NCBI GenBank assembly: GCA_026989055.1
Contig: JALSKC010000076.1
Span: 1-40,471, forward strand
From: Paracoccaceae bacterium
GTDB lineage: Bacteria; Pseudomonadota; Alphaproteobacteria; Rhodobacterales; Rhodobacteraceae
Direction of reading: 5' to 3'
Length of the DNA: 40,471 nt
In this document: positions 32,151 through 40,471 of the stretch, piece by piece
Layout: each line of letters begins with the position of its first letter
Numbering within the stretch: position 1 is the stretch's first letter
Program-made: the position numbers and the translations under genes
Notes under the pieces: model-generated
Told to the model about the DNA's origin: nothing
Databases searched by the model: none
Seen by the model: the letters and a program-made list of their open reading frames with translations, nothing else

Positions 32151-34466
32151 TTACCCCTCCTCGCGCATGTAGAGCCGGTCGCGGGTGTGGCGGCGCTCGA
32201 GCAGAACCTCCCGCATCCGGTAGCCGTGCCCGGCGAGGAAACGCTCCACGGCGTCGTCATGGGCGTCCTCCGCGACGATCACGCGCGGCCCCTGGCGGGA
32301 GAAATCGAGCCCCTTCAGCACCTCGACCTCGGCGCCCTCCACATCCAGAAGCAGGGCGTCCACCCGCCCGATTCCGTGCCGGTCCAGAAGCGCGCCGAGC
32401 GTCGTCGCCGGCACCTCGATATCCTGCGGCGGGCGGGCGGTGAAACCGGCGCCACGCTCCAGCCAGCTGGCGCGGGTCCGCTCGTCAAAGGCGCTCTCGC
32501 CGGTCATCGACATCAGCCCGACATCGGTGATGATGGTCGTCTCCCTCGGGTAGTCAGCCCCGACGCAGGCGGCGAACTCGACGATCGCCTTCGGTCGCGC
32601 CCGCAGACAGCGGGCATAGTTCCCGGGATTGGCCTCGATCAGCATTCCCTTCCAGCCGGCCTTTTCCAGCAGCACCGAATTGCTCTGGGTCTGCCCGTCA
32701 TAGGCGCCGATCTCGACGAAGAAGCCCGGTGCGCCGCCCAGCAGCCCGGCGAGCCGTTCCAGGATCTTCAGGTCGAGCCCGTCCAGCCCGTAGCTGGGGC
32801 GCGCGTAGTCTACCGGCCGGGTCGTCCGGTCGAAATGGTCCCAGGCCTCCTCCAGCGTGATCATGTTGAACGGCGGCTTGCGCAGCGGTTCGGCATCTTC
32901 CCGGAAATGGCCGATCCCCGGCGTGATGCCGGTGTTCTTCACGACCGGCTCGGCGGTGCGGCGGTGCTCCATTCCCAGGGACGCGGTGACGAGAGCGGTG
33001 GCCGAATCCCAGGAAAACCCGCTCTCGAGCACCCGCAGTACATCCCGCCCCGGTGTCCGGTCCAGCCGCTTGCGGATACGGCGCGTCATCTGCGCCGCCA
33101 CCCGGGCCAGGTAGGTTTCCTCGTCGGCGAGGAACATGTCGCGCAGCACCGGCAGGATACGCCGGATCTGGCGGCTGTGGGCGGCCCAGCCCCAGCCCTG
33201 AAAACGGCTGAAGTCGCGCCGGCGCCGCGGTTCGGTGCCGAAATGATGACCATAGACCGAATAGATGTCGTCCCGCGCGGCGACGGCGGCAAGCTCGGTC
33301 TCGAAGGCGTCAACCGCGCCTTCGAGGGGGAAGCAGTCGTCTTCCAGCACCAGAACCCTGTCATGCAGGGCGCTCACATGCGACAGCGCATCGAGCATCA
33401 TCTTCTCGATGCCCAGATGCCCGTGCATCACGCGCCGCTCGCGCACCGCATAGCGTTCGGCAATGCGCACCGAATGGGCGTTCGCGTCGGCGAACTCGCC
33501 CCGCCCCTGGGTGCCGTCGATCCAGACATGGACATCGCCGATCCGCCCCTGCAGGCGCAGGCTCTCGAGAACCGCCTGCAGATGGAAGGGGCGGTTGTAG
33601 CCCAGAACGAGAATTCCGAGCCCGCCGGGGCGGCTCTCCACCTCTCCCGGGGCCGGCGCCGCAGCCGCCGCAACGGGGCGGGATTGCGGACCGCCCGTGC
33701 CCCGCCCGGCCCGGAAGAATGCCGTGCCGGTGAAATGCTTCGGCTGGTAATAGACCGCCGTGCACCATTCATAGGTGTTGATCGGCCCGATGCCCCAGAA
33801 GGCCAGCCGGCGATAGCCTGCCTCCTCGAGCATGTCGTAGGCCGGCTTGTAGAAATCCCTGTCGGCATTGTCGAAAACGATGAACCCGTCCTTCGGAAAG
33901 GAGCGGATCGCCGCCCAGGTGGACAGCACCCGCGCCATGCCGTCCACGATCACGATGTCGAAACTGCCGGGGGCGTGTTCCAGAACCTTCAGCGCATAGG
34001 TCTCGAAGGGCTGGTTCAGCTGGCCGCTCCGCCAGCTGCGCTCGGTGCGCTCCGGGTCGGCCAGCCAGGGCCGCTCGCGCGCGAACCGGCGCAGCGATTC
34101 CGGCAGGGGCGCGTTTTCCTCCACCAGCTGGAAATCGACATTGCCCGGCATCCTGCTGCGCACATGTTCGGCGAAGGCCGGGTCATGATCGACGCTGACG
34201 ACCCGGCGCACCCTTTCGGCCCAGTAGAGGGTGGACTGTCCGCCCCCGTATTCGAAGATCGCAAGATCCGGGCTGATCTGCTCCTCAAGGAAGGCGATCG
34301 CCGAATAGGTGAACCAGGGCAGCGGCTTGCCGTCGCGCAACGCCAGCTTCCGCTCGGCGCTCTCCCGCCAGCCGGAGCTGGAAAGATAGCCTTCCGCGAG
34401 CTTCCGCTCCATCTCGCCCAGCCCGGCGCCCCGGTAATACAACGGCAGCTTCAGCTTTCCGGCCAT
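32151..34466 (-). CDS. Three-domain fusion: methyltransferase-like, glycosyltransferase, FkbM methyltransferase
   Basis: The 771-residue protein appears to hold three catalytic units. Residues 1-255 look like a Rossmann SAM-dependent methyltransferase-type domain (FEYGGGQST at 71-79, VVSVDHDP at 89-96, IVIVDGMAR at 171-179). An Ala/Pro-rich linker spans about 258-282. Residues 283-545 resemble a GT-A glycosyltransferase of the GnT-I-like type (ILVLGYNRP, VWIDGTQG, VLVLEDDCFP with EDD at 375-377, FSWDSA). Residues 560-770 are an FkbM-type methyltransferase (FVEIGAYDG at 583-591, IEANP, LLLDVEGAEVEVL at 706-718). It should build or methylate a glycan, substrate unknown. It sits between DUF4202 and rplO inside the spc cluster. 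Confidence 0.82.
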   Translation of the reverse strand: MAGKLKLPLYYRGAGLGEMERKLAEGYLSSSGWRESAERKLALRDGKPLPWFTYSAIAFLEEQISPDLAIFEYGGGQSTLYWAERVRRVVSVDHDPAFAEHVRSRMPGNVDFQLVEENAPLPESLRRFARERPWLADPERTERSWRSGQLNQPFETYALKVLEHAPGSFDIVIVDGMARVLSTWAAIRSFPKDGFIVFDNADRDFYKPAYDMLEEAGYRRLAFWGIGPINTYEWCTAVYYQPKHFTGTAFFRAGRGTGGPQSRPVAAAAAPAPGEVESRPGGLGILVLGYNRPFHLQAVLESLRLQGRIGDVHVWIDGTQGRGEFADANAHSVRIAERYAVRERRVMHGHLGIEKMMLDALSHVSALHDRVLVLEDDCFPLEGAVDAFETELAAVAARDDIYSVYGHHFGTEPRRRRDFSRFQGWGWAAHSRQIRRILPVLRDMFLADEETYLARVAAQMTRRIRKRLDRTPGRDVLRVLESGFSWDSATALVTASLGMEHRRTAEPVVKNTGITPGIGHFREDAEPLRKPPFNMITLEEAWDHFDRTTRPVDYARPSYGLDGLDLKILERLAGLLGGAPGFFVEIGAYDGQTQSNSVLLEKAGWKGMLIEANPGNYARCLRARPKAIVEFAACVGADYPRETTIITDVGLMSMTGESAFDERTRASWLERGAGFTARPPQDIEVPATTLGALLDRHGIGRVDALLLDVEGAEVEVLKGLDFSRQGPRVIVAEDAHDDAVERFLAGHGYRMREVLLERRHTRDRLYMREEG

Positions 34467-34662
34467 CGCACGACTGTCTCCGCATCTCCGCCTTCCGTGC
34501 CGTGCCTAACCGCATTCTTCCGCCGACTCCAGAAGATTCCCCGGCGGCCGCAGGCCCGGGGCGGCAGGCGTCCCCGACGCCGCCACATGCGCTCACATAT
34601 GCGGGCGGAACGGATACGGGCGGGATGCCGCCGAAACCGCCTCGGCGCAGTGCACCCGCCCT

Positions 34663-35316
34663 TCAGACCCCGGGGATTTCCCGCTCGGCCATCTTCGCCA
34701 GAGTGTCCTTCTCGCGCTCCACCGCGGCCAGGACGATGCGCCTCTGCGCTTCGGGCATGTCCAGCTCCAGCGCCGCGGCATGGCCGCGGGACGACATCTT
34801 GCGCAGGGTCTTGCCGACGATGTCGATCAGCTTGTCGTCGTCGTAGTCGGGATACCTGGACACGAAATCATCCCAGTAATGCTGGAGAAACACCACATCC
34901 ACCACGTTTTCCAGCGCCTGGCTGTCGGCGTCGCGCTTGAGGGCCTCCTTGCGCAGGAAACGACCGACCCGGGTGATCTCGTCCTCGCCGTAGCCATGTT
35001 CGGCCATGATCCCCCCGACCAGATCGGCATGCATCCTGCGCAGGGCGGTCCGCCACCTGTTGTAGCCCTCGCGGCCCTTCGGGTAGCTGTCACGCGGAAT
35101 TTCCCAGCGGCGGATGTGCTGGGCACGCGCGGCGATGCGCAAGAGCTCGGAGGCATCCGGATACATCCGCTCCAGCGTTTCGGTCATGCGTTCGGCATAG
35201 ACGCACTCGAACGGACGTTCGACGCCGTCCACGGTGACCCGGCGCGGATCTTCGGCATTGGCGGCATCGATGGCGGCAATGACGGCGTTGAAACGCTCCG
35301 ACGGGGTAAAAGGCAT
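34663..35316 (-). CDS. DUF4202 domain-containing protein
   Basis: The 217-residue protein matches my memory of the DUF4202 family: MPFTPSERFNAVIAAIDAAN, ERMTETLERMYPDASELLRIAARAQHIRRWEIPR, DSYPKGREGYNRWRTALRRMHAD and a C-terminal helical part with HYWDDFVSRYPDYDDDKLIDIVGKTLRKMS. Histidine and aspartate placements (AQHIRRW, FLQHYWDD) recall HD-type metal sites, but function is not established. GGAGTCAGCCG precedes the ATG. It is 295 bases after rpmD and 196 bases before the fusion gene, all on the same strand. Confidence 0.8.
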   Translation of the reverse strand: MPFTPSERFNAVIAAIDAANAEDPRRVTVDGVERPFECVYAERMTETLERMYPDASELLRIAARAQHIRRWEIPRDSYPKGREGYNRWRTALRRMHADLVGGIMAEHGYGEDEITRVGRFLRKEALKRDADSQALENVVDVVFLQHYWDDFVSRYPDYDDDKLIDIVGKTLRKMSSRGHAAALELDMPEAQRRIVLAAVEREKDTLAKMAEREIPGV

Positions 35317-35514
35317 CGGCTGACTCCTGTTCCTGTCCGCACCCTCTGTCTAGAACATGTTGCGCCGGATTGGAATCGGCCGCCCCCTCGACAGGATGCA
35401 GACCGGGACGCAGACAGCGCCGCGGAGCGCGGAGGCGCCCGGCCAGGGCGGATTCCGGTGCCGCAGGTCACGGGGAGGGCAGGTCACGGGGAGAATGCAC
35501 CCGCCCTGATGCGC

Positions 35515-35540
35515 CCCCGGCAAGGGAGCCCTTGCCGGGG
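35515..35540 (-). terminator. Perfect 12-bp palindrome downstream of rpmD (second of two)
   Basis: CCCCGGCAAGGG (35515-35526) is fully complementary to CCCTTGCCGGGG (35529-35540) with AG between. It lies 15 bases beyond the hairpin at 35555-35583 in the direction of transcription. No T-run follows. With the first stem it makes a double barrier at the end of the main spc run. Confidence 0.6.
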
Positions 35541-35554
35541 CAGGTGCCGACAAG

Positions 35555-35583
35555 AACGCCCCGGGTCTTCCTCCCGGGGCGTT
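35555..35583 (-). terminator. Perfect 11-bp hairpin just after rpmD, probable terminator
   Basis: AACGCCCCGGG (35555-35565) pairs with CCCGGGGCGTT (35573-35583) around a 7-base loop, 28 bases after the rpmD stop. On the transcribed strand the stem runs into GTTCTTGTC, a modest T-rich tail. It probably ends or attenuates the rpmC-to-rpmD transcript before the inserted genes. Confidence 0.65.
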
Positions 35584-35611
35584 TCGGGGTTCTCGGCGGG
35601 GAGGCGGCCGA

Positions 35612-35803
35612 TCAGCCGCGTTCCTCGACAATCTCGACCAGATGCGGGATCTTGTTGATCATGCCGCGCACGCTGGGCGTGTCTTCCAGTTCGCGCATCT
35701 TGTGCATCTTGTTGAGGCCCAGCCCGATCAGCGTTGCGCGCTGGTCGGCGGGGCGGCGGATCGGGCTGCCGATCTGCCTTACCACGATGGTTTTCCTGGC
35801 CAT
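35612..35803 (-). CDS. rpmD: 50S ribosomal protein L30
   Basis: The 63-residue protein has [46 protein letters not shown], matching bacterial L30 over its full length. It starts 11 bases after rpsE. It is the last ribosomal gene before the inserted DUF4202 and fusion genes. Confidence 0.96.
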   Translation of the reverse strand: MARKTIVVRQIGSPIRRPADQRATLIGLGLNKMHKMRELEDTPSVRGMINKIPHLVEIVEERG

Positions 35804-35814
35804 GCGTCCGCTCC

Positions 35815-36390
35815 TTACGAATCAGCGGTTTCGGAAGCCGCGGCCGGAGCGGCCGGTTCGGGCCGCCGCAGGATCTCGGAAACCTTCTTGCCGCGGCGCT
35901 GCGCCACCGAACGCGGCGAGCTTTCCCTTTTCAGCCCGTCGATGGTGGCGCGGATCATGTTGTAGGGGTTCTGCGAACCGATGGACTTGGCCACCACGTC
36001 CTGAACGCCGAGCATCTCGAACACCGCGCGCATCGGGCCGCCGGCGATGATCCCGGTGCCTTGCGGGGCGGTGCGCATCACCACCTTGCCGGCGCCGTGA
36101 CGGCCCTCGATGTCGTGGTGCAGCGTGCGTCCTTCGCGCAGCGGCACCCGGATCATCTGGCGCTTGGCCTGCTCGGTGGCCTTGCGGATCGCCTCGGGCA
36201 CCTCTTTCGCCTTGCCCTTGCCGAAGCCGACACGACCCTTCTGGTCGCCGACCACCACCAGCGCCGCAAAGCCGAAGCGCTTGCCGCCCTTCACGGTTTT
36301 CGACACCCGGTTGATCGCCACCAGACGATCGGCGAATTCCGGCGCTTCCTCGCGCTGGCGACGACCGCGGTTTCCTGCATCTCTTGCCAT
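35815..36390 (-). CDS. rpsE: 30S ribosomal protein S5
   Basis: The 191-residue protein has the S5 N-terminal dsRNA-like domain ([40 protein letters not shown]) and the C-terminal part with [19 protein letters not shown] and [18 protein letters not shown]-terminal Ala/Pro-rich tail is typical of alphaproteobacteria. S5 takes part in decoding accuracy and mRNA unwinding. It follows rplR by 11 bases. Confidence 0.98.
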   Translation of the reverse strand: MARDAGNRGRRQREEAPEFADRLVAINRVSKTVKGGKRFGFAALVVVGDQKGRVGFGKGKAKEVPEAIRKATEQAKRQMIRVPLREGRTLHHDIEGRHGAGKVVMRTAPQGTGIIAGGPMRAVFEMLGVQDVVAKSIGSQNPYNMIRATIDGLKRESSPRSVAQRRGKKVSEILRRPEPAAPAAASETADS

Positions 36391-36401
36391 TGATCGTCTC
36401 C

Positions 36402-36761
36402 TCAGAACTTCAGGCCGCCTTCACGGGCAGCCTCGGCGAGCGCCTTGACCTTGCCGTGAAAGAGAAAGCCGCCGCGGTCGAAATAACATTCCGTCACCTT
36501 GGCCTTTTTCGCCCGCTCCGCGATCGCCGCACCGACCCTGGCGGCGGCCTCGACGTTGTTCTTGCCGACCACCCCGAGCTCCTTTTCGAGCGACGAGGCC
36601 GAAGCGATGGTGACCCCCCGCTCGTCGTCGATCAGCTGCACGCTGATGTTCCTGTTCGAACGGTGCACGCTCAAGCGCGGGCGACCGGCCGCATTCTTCC
36701 GCAGTCTGTTGCGAACGCGCAGGCGGCGCTTCACGAACAGATCCCGTTTGCTGGTTGCCAT
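36402..36761 (-). CDS. rplR: 50S ribosomal protein L18
   Basis: The 119-residue protein has [36 protein letters not shown] and the C-terminal [26 protein letters not shown] typical of L18 (landmarks only), which binds 5S rRNA with L5 and L25. It lies 13 bases after rplF. Confidence 0.97.
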   Translation of the reverse strand: MATSKRDLFVKRRLRVRNRLRKNAAGRPRLSVHRSNRNISVQLIDDERGVTIASASSLEKELGVVGKNNVEAAARVGAAIAERAKKAKVTECYFDRGGFLFHGKVKALAEAAREGGLKF

Positions 36762-36774
36762 GGTTCTCGCGTCC

Positions 36775-37308
36775 TTACTTCTTCTTGCCTTCCTTGCGGA
36801 AGATGTACTCGTCCTTGTACTTGATGCCCTTGCCCTTGTAGGGTTCGGGCTTGCGCCATTCGCGGATATTGGCCGCGACCTGGCCGACGAGCTGCTTGTC
36901 GATTCCCTCGACGACGACCTCGGTCTGCTTCGGAGCGCTCACGCTGACCCCTTCCGGCACCTTGAAGATCACGTCATGGCTGTAGCCCAGCTGCATCTTC
37001 AGGTCCTTGCCCTGCATCTGCGCGCGATAGCCGACCCCGCTGATCTCCAGCTCCTTCCTGAATCCTTCGCTGACGCCGGTAACGCAGTTCTGGATCTGGG
37101 TGCGCGACATGCCCCACTGCTGGCGGGCGCGCTTGGAGCGACCGCGCGGGGTGACGGTGATCGCGTTGTCCGAGACCTCGATGGTCACATCGTCGGTCGC
37201 CCTGAAGCTCAGGACACCCTTCGGTCCCTTGACCTCGACGGTCCGGCCGGAAAGGGTGGCGCTGACCCCTGCCGGCAGATCGATCGGTTTCTTGCCAATA
37301 CGAGACAT
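36775..37308 (-). CDS. rplF: 50S ribosomal protein L6
   Basis: The 177-residue protein has two repeated L6 domains: [29 protein letters not shown] at the start and [21 protein letters not shown], then the C-terminal signature [25 protein letters not shown]6 sits near the sarcin-ricin loop. It lies 11 bases after rpsH. Confidence 0.98.
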   Translation of the reverse strand: MSRIGKKPIDLPAGVSATLSGRTVEVKGPKGVLSFRATDDVTIEVSDNAITVTPRGRSKRARQQWGMSRTQIQNCVTGVSEGFRKELEISGVGYRAQMQGKDLKMQLGYSHDVIFKVPEGVSVSAPKQTEVVVEGIDKQLVGQVAANIREWRKPEPYKGKGIKYKDEYIFRKEGKKK

Positions 37309-37319
37309 CCGCCCCTCCC

Positions 37320-37712
37320 TCAGAAGACCGTGCAGAGCACTTCACCGCCCACATTGGCGCTGCGCGCCGCCGCATCCGACATCACCCCCTTGGGCGTGGA
37401 GACGATCGACACCCCGAGCCCCTGGCGAACCAGCGGGATCTCCCGGACCCCCATGTAAACCCGGCGCCCGGGCTTGGAGACCCGCTTGATCTCGCGGATG
37501 ACGGGAGCACCGTCGAAATACTTCAGGCCGATCTCCAGCGCCGGGTGACCATCTTCGCCGGTGATCCTCTCATAGCCGCGGATGTAGCCTTCTTCCGCCA
37601 GCACATCCAGCACCCAGGCGCGCAGCTTGGAAGCCGGCGTGACGACGGTGGACTTGCCGCGCATCTGCGCATTGCGGATGCGGGTCAGCATATCGCCGAG
37701 GGGGTCGTTCAT
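37320..37712 (-). CDS. rpsH: 30S ribosomal protein S8
   Basis: The 130-residue protein opens [20 protein letters not shown] and carries the C-terminal [30 protein letters not shown] and the final GGEVLCTVF of S8. In E. coli S8 is the translational repressor of the spc operon acting near rplE; the rplN-rplX-rplE junctions here show no obvious copy of that site by eye. It follows rpsN by 13 bases. Confidence 0.98.
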   Translation of the reverse strand: MNDPLGDMLTRIRNAQMRGKSTVVTPASKLRAWVLDVLAEEGYIRGYERITGEDGHPALEIGLKYFDGAPVIREIKRVSKPGRRVYMGVREIPLVRQGLGVSIVSTPKGVMSDAAARSANVGGEVLCTVF

Positions 37713-37725
37713 GCTTGTTCCCTCC

Positions 37726-38031
37726 TTACCAGCTGGACTTCACGAGGCCGGGAATCTGGCCGTTCGAGCCGAGTTCCCTGAGCGCGATCCGGCTGATCTT
37801 CATCTTGCGGTAATAGGCATGCGGACGGCCGGTCAGCTGGCAGCGGTTGTGCAGCCGGGTAGCCGAGCTGTTGCGCGGCAGCTTGGCCAGCTTCAGGCGC
37901 GCCTTGAACCGCTCCTCCATCGGCAGGTCCTGGTTGTTCGCGATCTCCTTCAGCGCAGCGCGCCTGGCGGCGTAGCGGGCCACAAGACGCTGGCGCTTCC
38001 TCTCGCGTTCGATCATTGCTTTCTTGGCCAT
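37726..38031 (-). CDS. rpsN: 30S ribosomal protein S14 (zinc-independent form)
   Basis: The 101-residue protein begins [20 protein letters not shown] and ends [34 protein letters not shown]. It is the long form without the CxxC pairs that bind zinc in short S14, so assembly does not depend on zinc. It lies 19 bases after rplE. Confidence 0.98.
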   Translation of the reverse strand: MAKKAMIERERKRQRLVARYAARRAALKEIANNQDLPMEERFKARLKLAKLPRNSSATRLHNRCQLTGRPHAYYRKMKISRIALRELGSNGQIPGLVKSSW

Positions 38032-38050
38032 GTCTCTCTCCTCCCGCGGA

Positions 38051-38614
38051 TCACGAGTTGAAGGGCATGTTGAAATGCTTCAACAGCGCTTTCGCTTCCG
38101 CGTCGGTGTGCGCGGTGGTGCAGATGATGATGTCCATCCCCCAGATCTCGTCGACCTTGTCGAAGTCGATTTCGGGGAACACGATGTGCTCCTTCAGCCC
38201 CAGCGCGTAGTTGCCGCGCCCGTCGAAGCTCTTGCCGGAAACCCCGCGGAAGTCGCGCACCCGCGGCAGGGCGATGTTGATCAACCGGTCGAGGAATTCA
38301 TACATCCGGTCGCCGCGCAGCGTCACCTTTGCGCCCATCGGCATGCCTTCGCGCACCCGGAAGCCGGCGATGGATTTCTTGGCCCGGGTCATCACCGCCC
38401 GCTGGCCGGCGATGACGGACAGATCCTCCACCGCCGAACGGGCCTTCTTGGAATCCCGCACCGCCTCGGCGCCACAGCCGATGTTCAGCACGATCTTGTC
38501 GAGCCGCGGGATCTGCATGTCGTTTCGGTAGCCGAATTCCTCCTTAAGGGCGGCCCGGACCGTATCGGTGTAGAACGCCTTGAGGCGGGGGGTGTAGTTC
38601 GCGGTGTCGAGCAT
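38051..38614 (-). CDS. rplE: 50S ribosomal protein L5
   Basis: The 187-residue protein has [45 protein letters not shown], and the C-terminal [23 protein letters not shown] of L5, which binds 5S rRNA and contacts the P-site tRNA. Its start overlaps the rplX stop by one base, so translation is coupled. Confidence 0.98.
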   Translation of the reverse strand: MLDTANYTPRLKAFYTDTVRAALKEEFGYRNDMQIPRLDKIVLNIGCGAEAVRDSKKARSAVEDLSVIAGQRAVMTRAKKSIAGFRVREGMPMGAKVTLRGDRMYEFLDRLINIALPRVRDFRGVSGKSFDGRGNYALGLKEHIVFPEIDFDKVDEIWGMDIIICTTAHTDAEAKALLKHFNMPFNS

Positions 38615-38919
38615 CAGAGAGTCTCCCCGGTCGTCTTGGCGTAGCGCACCTTCCGGCCGTCCTCGAAACGGAAACCGACGCGGGTCGGCTTGCCGTTCTT
38701 GTCGAGGATCGCGAGGTTGGACAGGTCGATCGGCATCGGCTGCGGGATCCGGCCGCCCTGGCTGGCCTGGCTCTGGCGGACATGGCGGATGGCGATGTTG
38801 ATGCCATCGACGATCGCCTTGCCCTCTTTCGGCATGACCCGGGTGATCTCGCCCTGCTTGCCCTTGTCCTTGCCGGCCAGCACGACGACCTTGTCGCCCT
38901 TCTTCAGTTTCGCAGCCAT
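38614..38919 (-). CDS. rplX: 50S ribosomal protein L24
   Basis: The 101-residue protein begins [20 protein letters not shown] (KOW motif) and includes [19 protein letters not shown] and [19 protein letters not shown]24 initiates large-subunit assembly. It begins 1 base after the rplN stop and overlaps rplE by one base. Confidence 0.97.
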   Translation of the reverse strand: MAAKLKKGDKVVVLAGKDKGKQGEITRVMPKEGKAIVDGINIAIRHVRQSQASQGGRIPQPMPIDLSNLAILDKNGKPTRVGFRFEDGRKVRYAKTTGETL

Positions 38920-38920
38920 C

Positions 38921-39289
38921 CTACAGCACCTCCGGGGCGAGCGAGATGATCTTCATGAAGTTCTTCGAGCGCAATTCGCGCACCACGGGCCCGAAGATCC
39001 GGGTGCCCAGCGGTTCGTTGTTGTTGTTGAGGATCACCGCGGCGTTGCGGTCGAAACGGATCGCGGTGCCGTCCTCGCGGCGCACCTCCTTGGCGGTGCG
39101 CACGACGACGGCCTTGCGCACGTCGCCCTTCTTCACGCGGCCGCGCGGGATGGCTTCCTTGACCGACACCACGATCACGTCACCGACGGATGCGTAGCGG
39201 CGCTTGGAACCACCCAGAACCTTGATGCACTGCACGCGCTTGGCGCCCGAGTTGTCGGCGACATCAAGATTGGTCTGCATCTGGATCAT
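38921..39289 (-). CDS. rplN: 50S ribosomal protein L14
   Basis: The 122-residue protein [20 protein letters not shown] carries [41 protein letters not shown] and [17 protein letters not shown], the full L14 fold, which forms an intersubunit bridge. It lies 74 bases after rpsQ, a larger gap than others in the run, in which I see no clear promoter. Confidence 0.98.
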   Translation of the reverse strand: MIQMQTNLDVADNSGAKRVQCIKVLGGSKRRYASVGDVIVVSVKEAIPRGRVKKGDVRKAVVVRTAKEVRREDGTAIRFDRNAAVILNNNNEPLGTRIFGPVVRELRSKNFMKIISLAPEVL

Positions 39290-39363
39290 GTGGTTTCTCC
39301 CGACCTTTGGGGGGCGATGCGGGCCTTGTCCCCAGGGTTTCGTTCAAACCGGAAGATGACGGC

Positions 39364-39594
39364 CTAGCCGGCGATCACCTCCCAGCGTTTGGTCTTCGAC
39401 TTCGGGGCACATTCGCGGATGCGAACGGTATCGCCGACCTTGAAGGCGTTGTTCTCGTCATGCGCCCGGTATTTCTTGGACTTGCGGACGGTCTTCTTCA
39501 GAACCGGATGGCGGAAGCGGCGCTCGACGGAAACCGTCACGGTCTGATCGTTGCTGTCGCTCACGACGGTGCCCTGCAGGATACGTTTCGGCAT
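39364..39594 (-). CDS. rpsQ: 30S ribosomal protein S17
   Basis: The 76-residue protein [20 protein letters not shown] with [20 protein letters not shown] and [27 protein letters not shown] is a complete S17 (OB-fold, binds 16S rRNA). It lies 11 bases after rpmC. Confidence 0.97.
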   Translation of the reverse strand: MPKRILQGTVVSDSNDQTVTVSVERRFRHPVLKKTVRKSKKYRAHDENNAFKVGDTVRIRECAPKSKTKRWEVIAG

Positions 39595-39605
39595 CGTCCG
39601 GCCCC

Positions 39606-39812
39606 CTATTCCTCGTCGCCGCCGGCAGCGGCCTTTTCGTTCAGCACGGTCTTCACCCGCGCCACATCGCGGCGCACGGCGCGCATCCGCGCGGTGTTCT
39701 CCAGCTGGCCGGTGGCCTGCTGGAAGCGCAGGTTGAAAGCTTCCTTCTTGAGGCTGGCAAGCTCCTCGCGGAGCTGGTCCGGCGTCTTTTCACGCAGTTC
39801 GCTGGCACGCAT
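39606..39812 (-). CDS. rpmC: 50S ribosomal protein L29
   Basis: The protein (68 residues from ATG 39812) has [40 protein letters not shown] and [18 protein letters not shown], the two-helix L29 that lies at the tunnel exit near L23. A second ATG at 39818 would add Met-Ala, but GGGAAG directly abuts it, so 39812 has better spacing. Normally rplP precedes rpmC; here the preceding sequence is an rRNA operon end, so rpmC heads this cluster and probably uses the promoter at 39896-39924. Confidence 0.96.
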   Translation of the reverse strand: MRASELREKTPDQLREELASLKKEAFNLRFQQATGQLENTARMRAVRRDVARVKTVLNEKAAAGGDEE

Positions 39813-39895
39813 GGCCATTCTTCCTTCCCGACATCACCGGCAGGCCCCGCTGCGGGTTACCCGATTCCCGGTGGAATTCATGAACAGAGGGCTGC

Positions 39896-39924
39896 GCAAT
39901 ACACGCCCCCGCCGCCCCTGGCAA
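39896..39924 (-). promoter_or_regulatory. Candidate promoter for rpmC and the spc cluster
   Basis: On the minus strand TTGCCA (39924-39919), a 17-base spacer and TATTGC (39901-39896) lie between the rrn terminator and rpmC, about 85 bases before the start codon. Both boxes are fair matches. The position is right for a cluster that has lost its upstream S10 genes. Confidence 0.5.
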
Positions 39925-40008
39925 GCCCCGGAAGGCGATTGCCGGAGCTTTTCTCCGCCCCCCGATGCCACGCGGCGACCTGCCGCCACCGGCACGGGCA
40001 GACGCGAA

Positions 40009-40032
40009 AAGGCCGCCCTGCGGGGCGGCCTT
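40009..40032 (-). terminator. Rho-independent terminator of the rRNA operon
   Basis: AAGGCCGCCC (40009-40018) pairs perfectly with GGGCGGCCTT (40023-40032) around the tetraloop TGCG. On the minus strand the stem is followed by TTTTCGCG. It starts 43 bases beyond the 3' end of 5S rRNA, the usual place for an rrn terminator. Confidence 0.85.
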
Positions 40033-40074
40033 TCACATCGACATCGTATCGAGAGATACCGGAGTTTCTTGCTA

Positions 40075-40192
<118 letters not shown>

Positions 40193-40261
40193 GAGAAAGA
40201 AACTCCACATCAGATCCAGGTCAGTGCTTCGAACCCAGACAGTCTGGCTGTTTCTGGATCA
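40193..40261 (-). other. 23S-5S spacer with processing stem
   Basis: These ~69 bases separate the 23S 3' end from 5S. They contain CCAGA-CAG-TCTGG (near 40235-40247), a small dyad that may belong to the processing stem cut by RNase III. The exact 23S end was judged by similarity of the GACAGGCTTGATTTGA end and may be off by several bases. Confidence 0.5.
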
Positions 40262-40471
40262 AATCAAGCCTGTCGGGCAATTAGTACCGGTCAGCTGAAC
40301 GCATTGCTGCGCTTACACCTCCGGCCTATCGACGAGGTCGTCTACCTCGGCCCTCAAGGGATACCTTGTTTCGAGGGGGGCTTCCCGCTTAGATGCCTTC
40401 AGCGGTTATCCCGTCCGAACATAGCTACCCTGCACTGCGGCTGGCGCCACAACAGGTCCACCAGTGGTTCG
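40262..40471 (-). rRNA. rrl: 23S ribosomal RNA, 3' end (partial)
   Basis: The minus strand holds the highly conserved 3' end of 23S rRNA: CGAACCACTGGTGGACCTGT at the window edge, GGGATAACCGCTGAAGGCAT, AAGCGGGAAG, and near the end GCTGACCGGTACTAATTGCC. About 210 bases are inside the window; the rest continues to the right. Alphaproteobacterial character is consistent with the last bases before the spacer. Confidence 0.95.

Noticed and set aside
32187-34940. Plus-strand open frame of more than 900 codons opposite the fusion gene
   Set aside because: It mirrors the codon pattern of the minus-strand fusion gene, is rich in Arg, His, Gln and Pro, and lacks recognisable motifs.

Overview
The window is a GC-rich stretch of an alphaproteobacterial chromosome, most likely Rhodobacterales (Rhodobacteraceae-type). 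The signs are a BztABCD-type acidic amino acid transporter, an ATP12 chaperone gene, the chain secY-adk / rpsM-rpsK-rpoA-rplQ, a LuxR-LuxI acyl-homoserine-lactone pair, and rrn and ribosomal protein sequences of alphaproteobacterial type. This placement is by gene content and sequence style read by eye, not by a database search.

Layout. Bases 1-850 are a decayed accessory patch: the end of an IS3-like element, the tail of a gene it appears to have cut, and a cluster of three perfect palindromes, all downstream of tRNA-Arg(ACG). Bases 997-4585 (minus) hold a three-gene unit: TVP38/TMEM64 membrane protein, dihydrolipoyl/mercuric-reductase-like flavoprotein, orphan sensor kinase. Bases 4900-14768 (plus) are a mostly core run: rpmH, rnpA, yidD, a cysteine-free TusE homologue, ttcA, a degenerate-GGDEF/EAL protein, yidC, a MOSC protein, the GTPase gene yihA (engB), argB, a sterol-desaturase-like membrane enzyme and a SixA-type phosphatase. 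Bases 14841-19360 (minus) are bztABCD. Bases 19566-23049 (minus) are rarA-crcB-rluC-type-ATP12, with luxR-luxI directly upstream (23105-24356).

Bases 24973-39812 (all minus except one MarR gene) are the spc and alpha ribosomal protein clusters: rpmC-rpsQ-rplN-rplX-rplE-rpsN-rpsH-rplF-rplR-rpsE-rpmD, then rplO-secY-adk, then rpsM-rpsK-rpoA-rplQ. The series is broken in three places. It is cut off from any upstream S10 genes by an rRNA operon (23S end, 5S, terminator, 40009-40471). About 3.5 kb carrying a DUF4202 gene and a 771-residue methyltransferase-glycosyltransferase-FkbM fusion lies between rpmD and rplO. A divergent pair, MarR regulator and ruined metallo-beta-lactamase-fold gene, lies between adk and rpsM. 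At each break a new promoter-like sequence stands before the stranded ribosomal genes (rpmC, rplO, rpsM).

Most noteworthy: the three-domain fusion inside the spc operon; the luxR control region, where a perfect 20-bp dyad overlaps the -10 of a near-consensus promoter and three ACYTGTRCAA repeats lie upstream; and the TusE homologue that has lost every cysteine but sits beside a tRNA thiolase gene.
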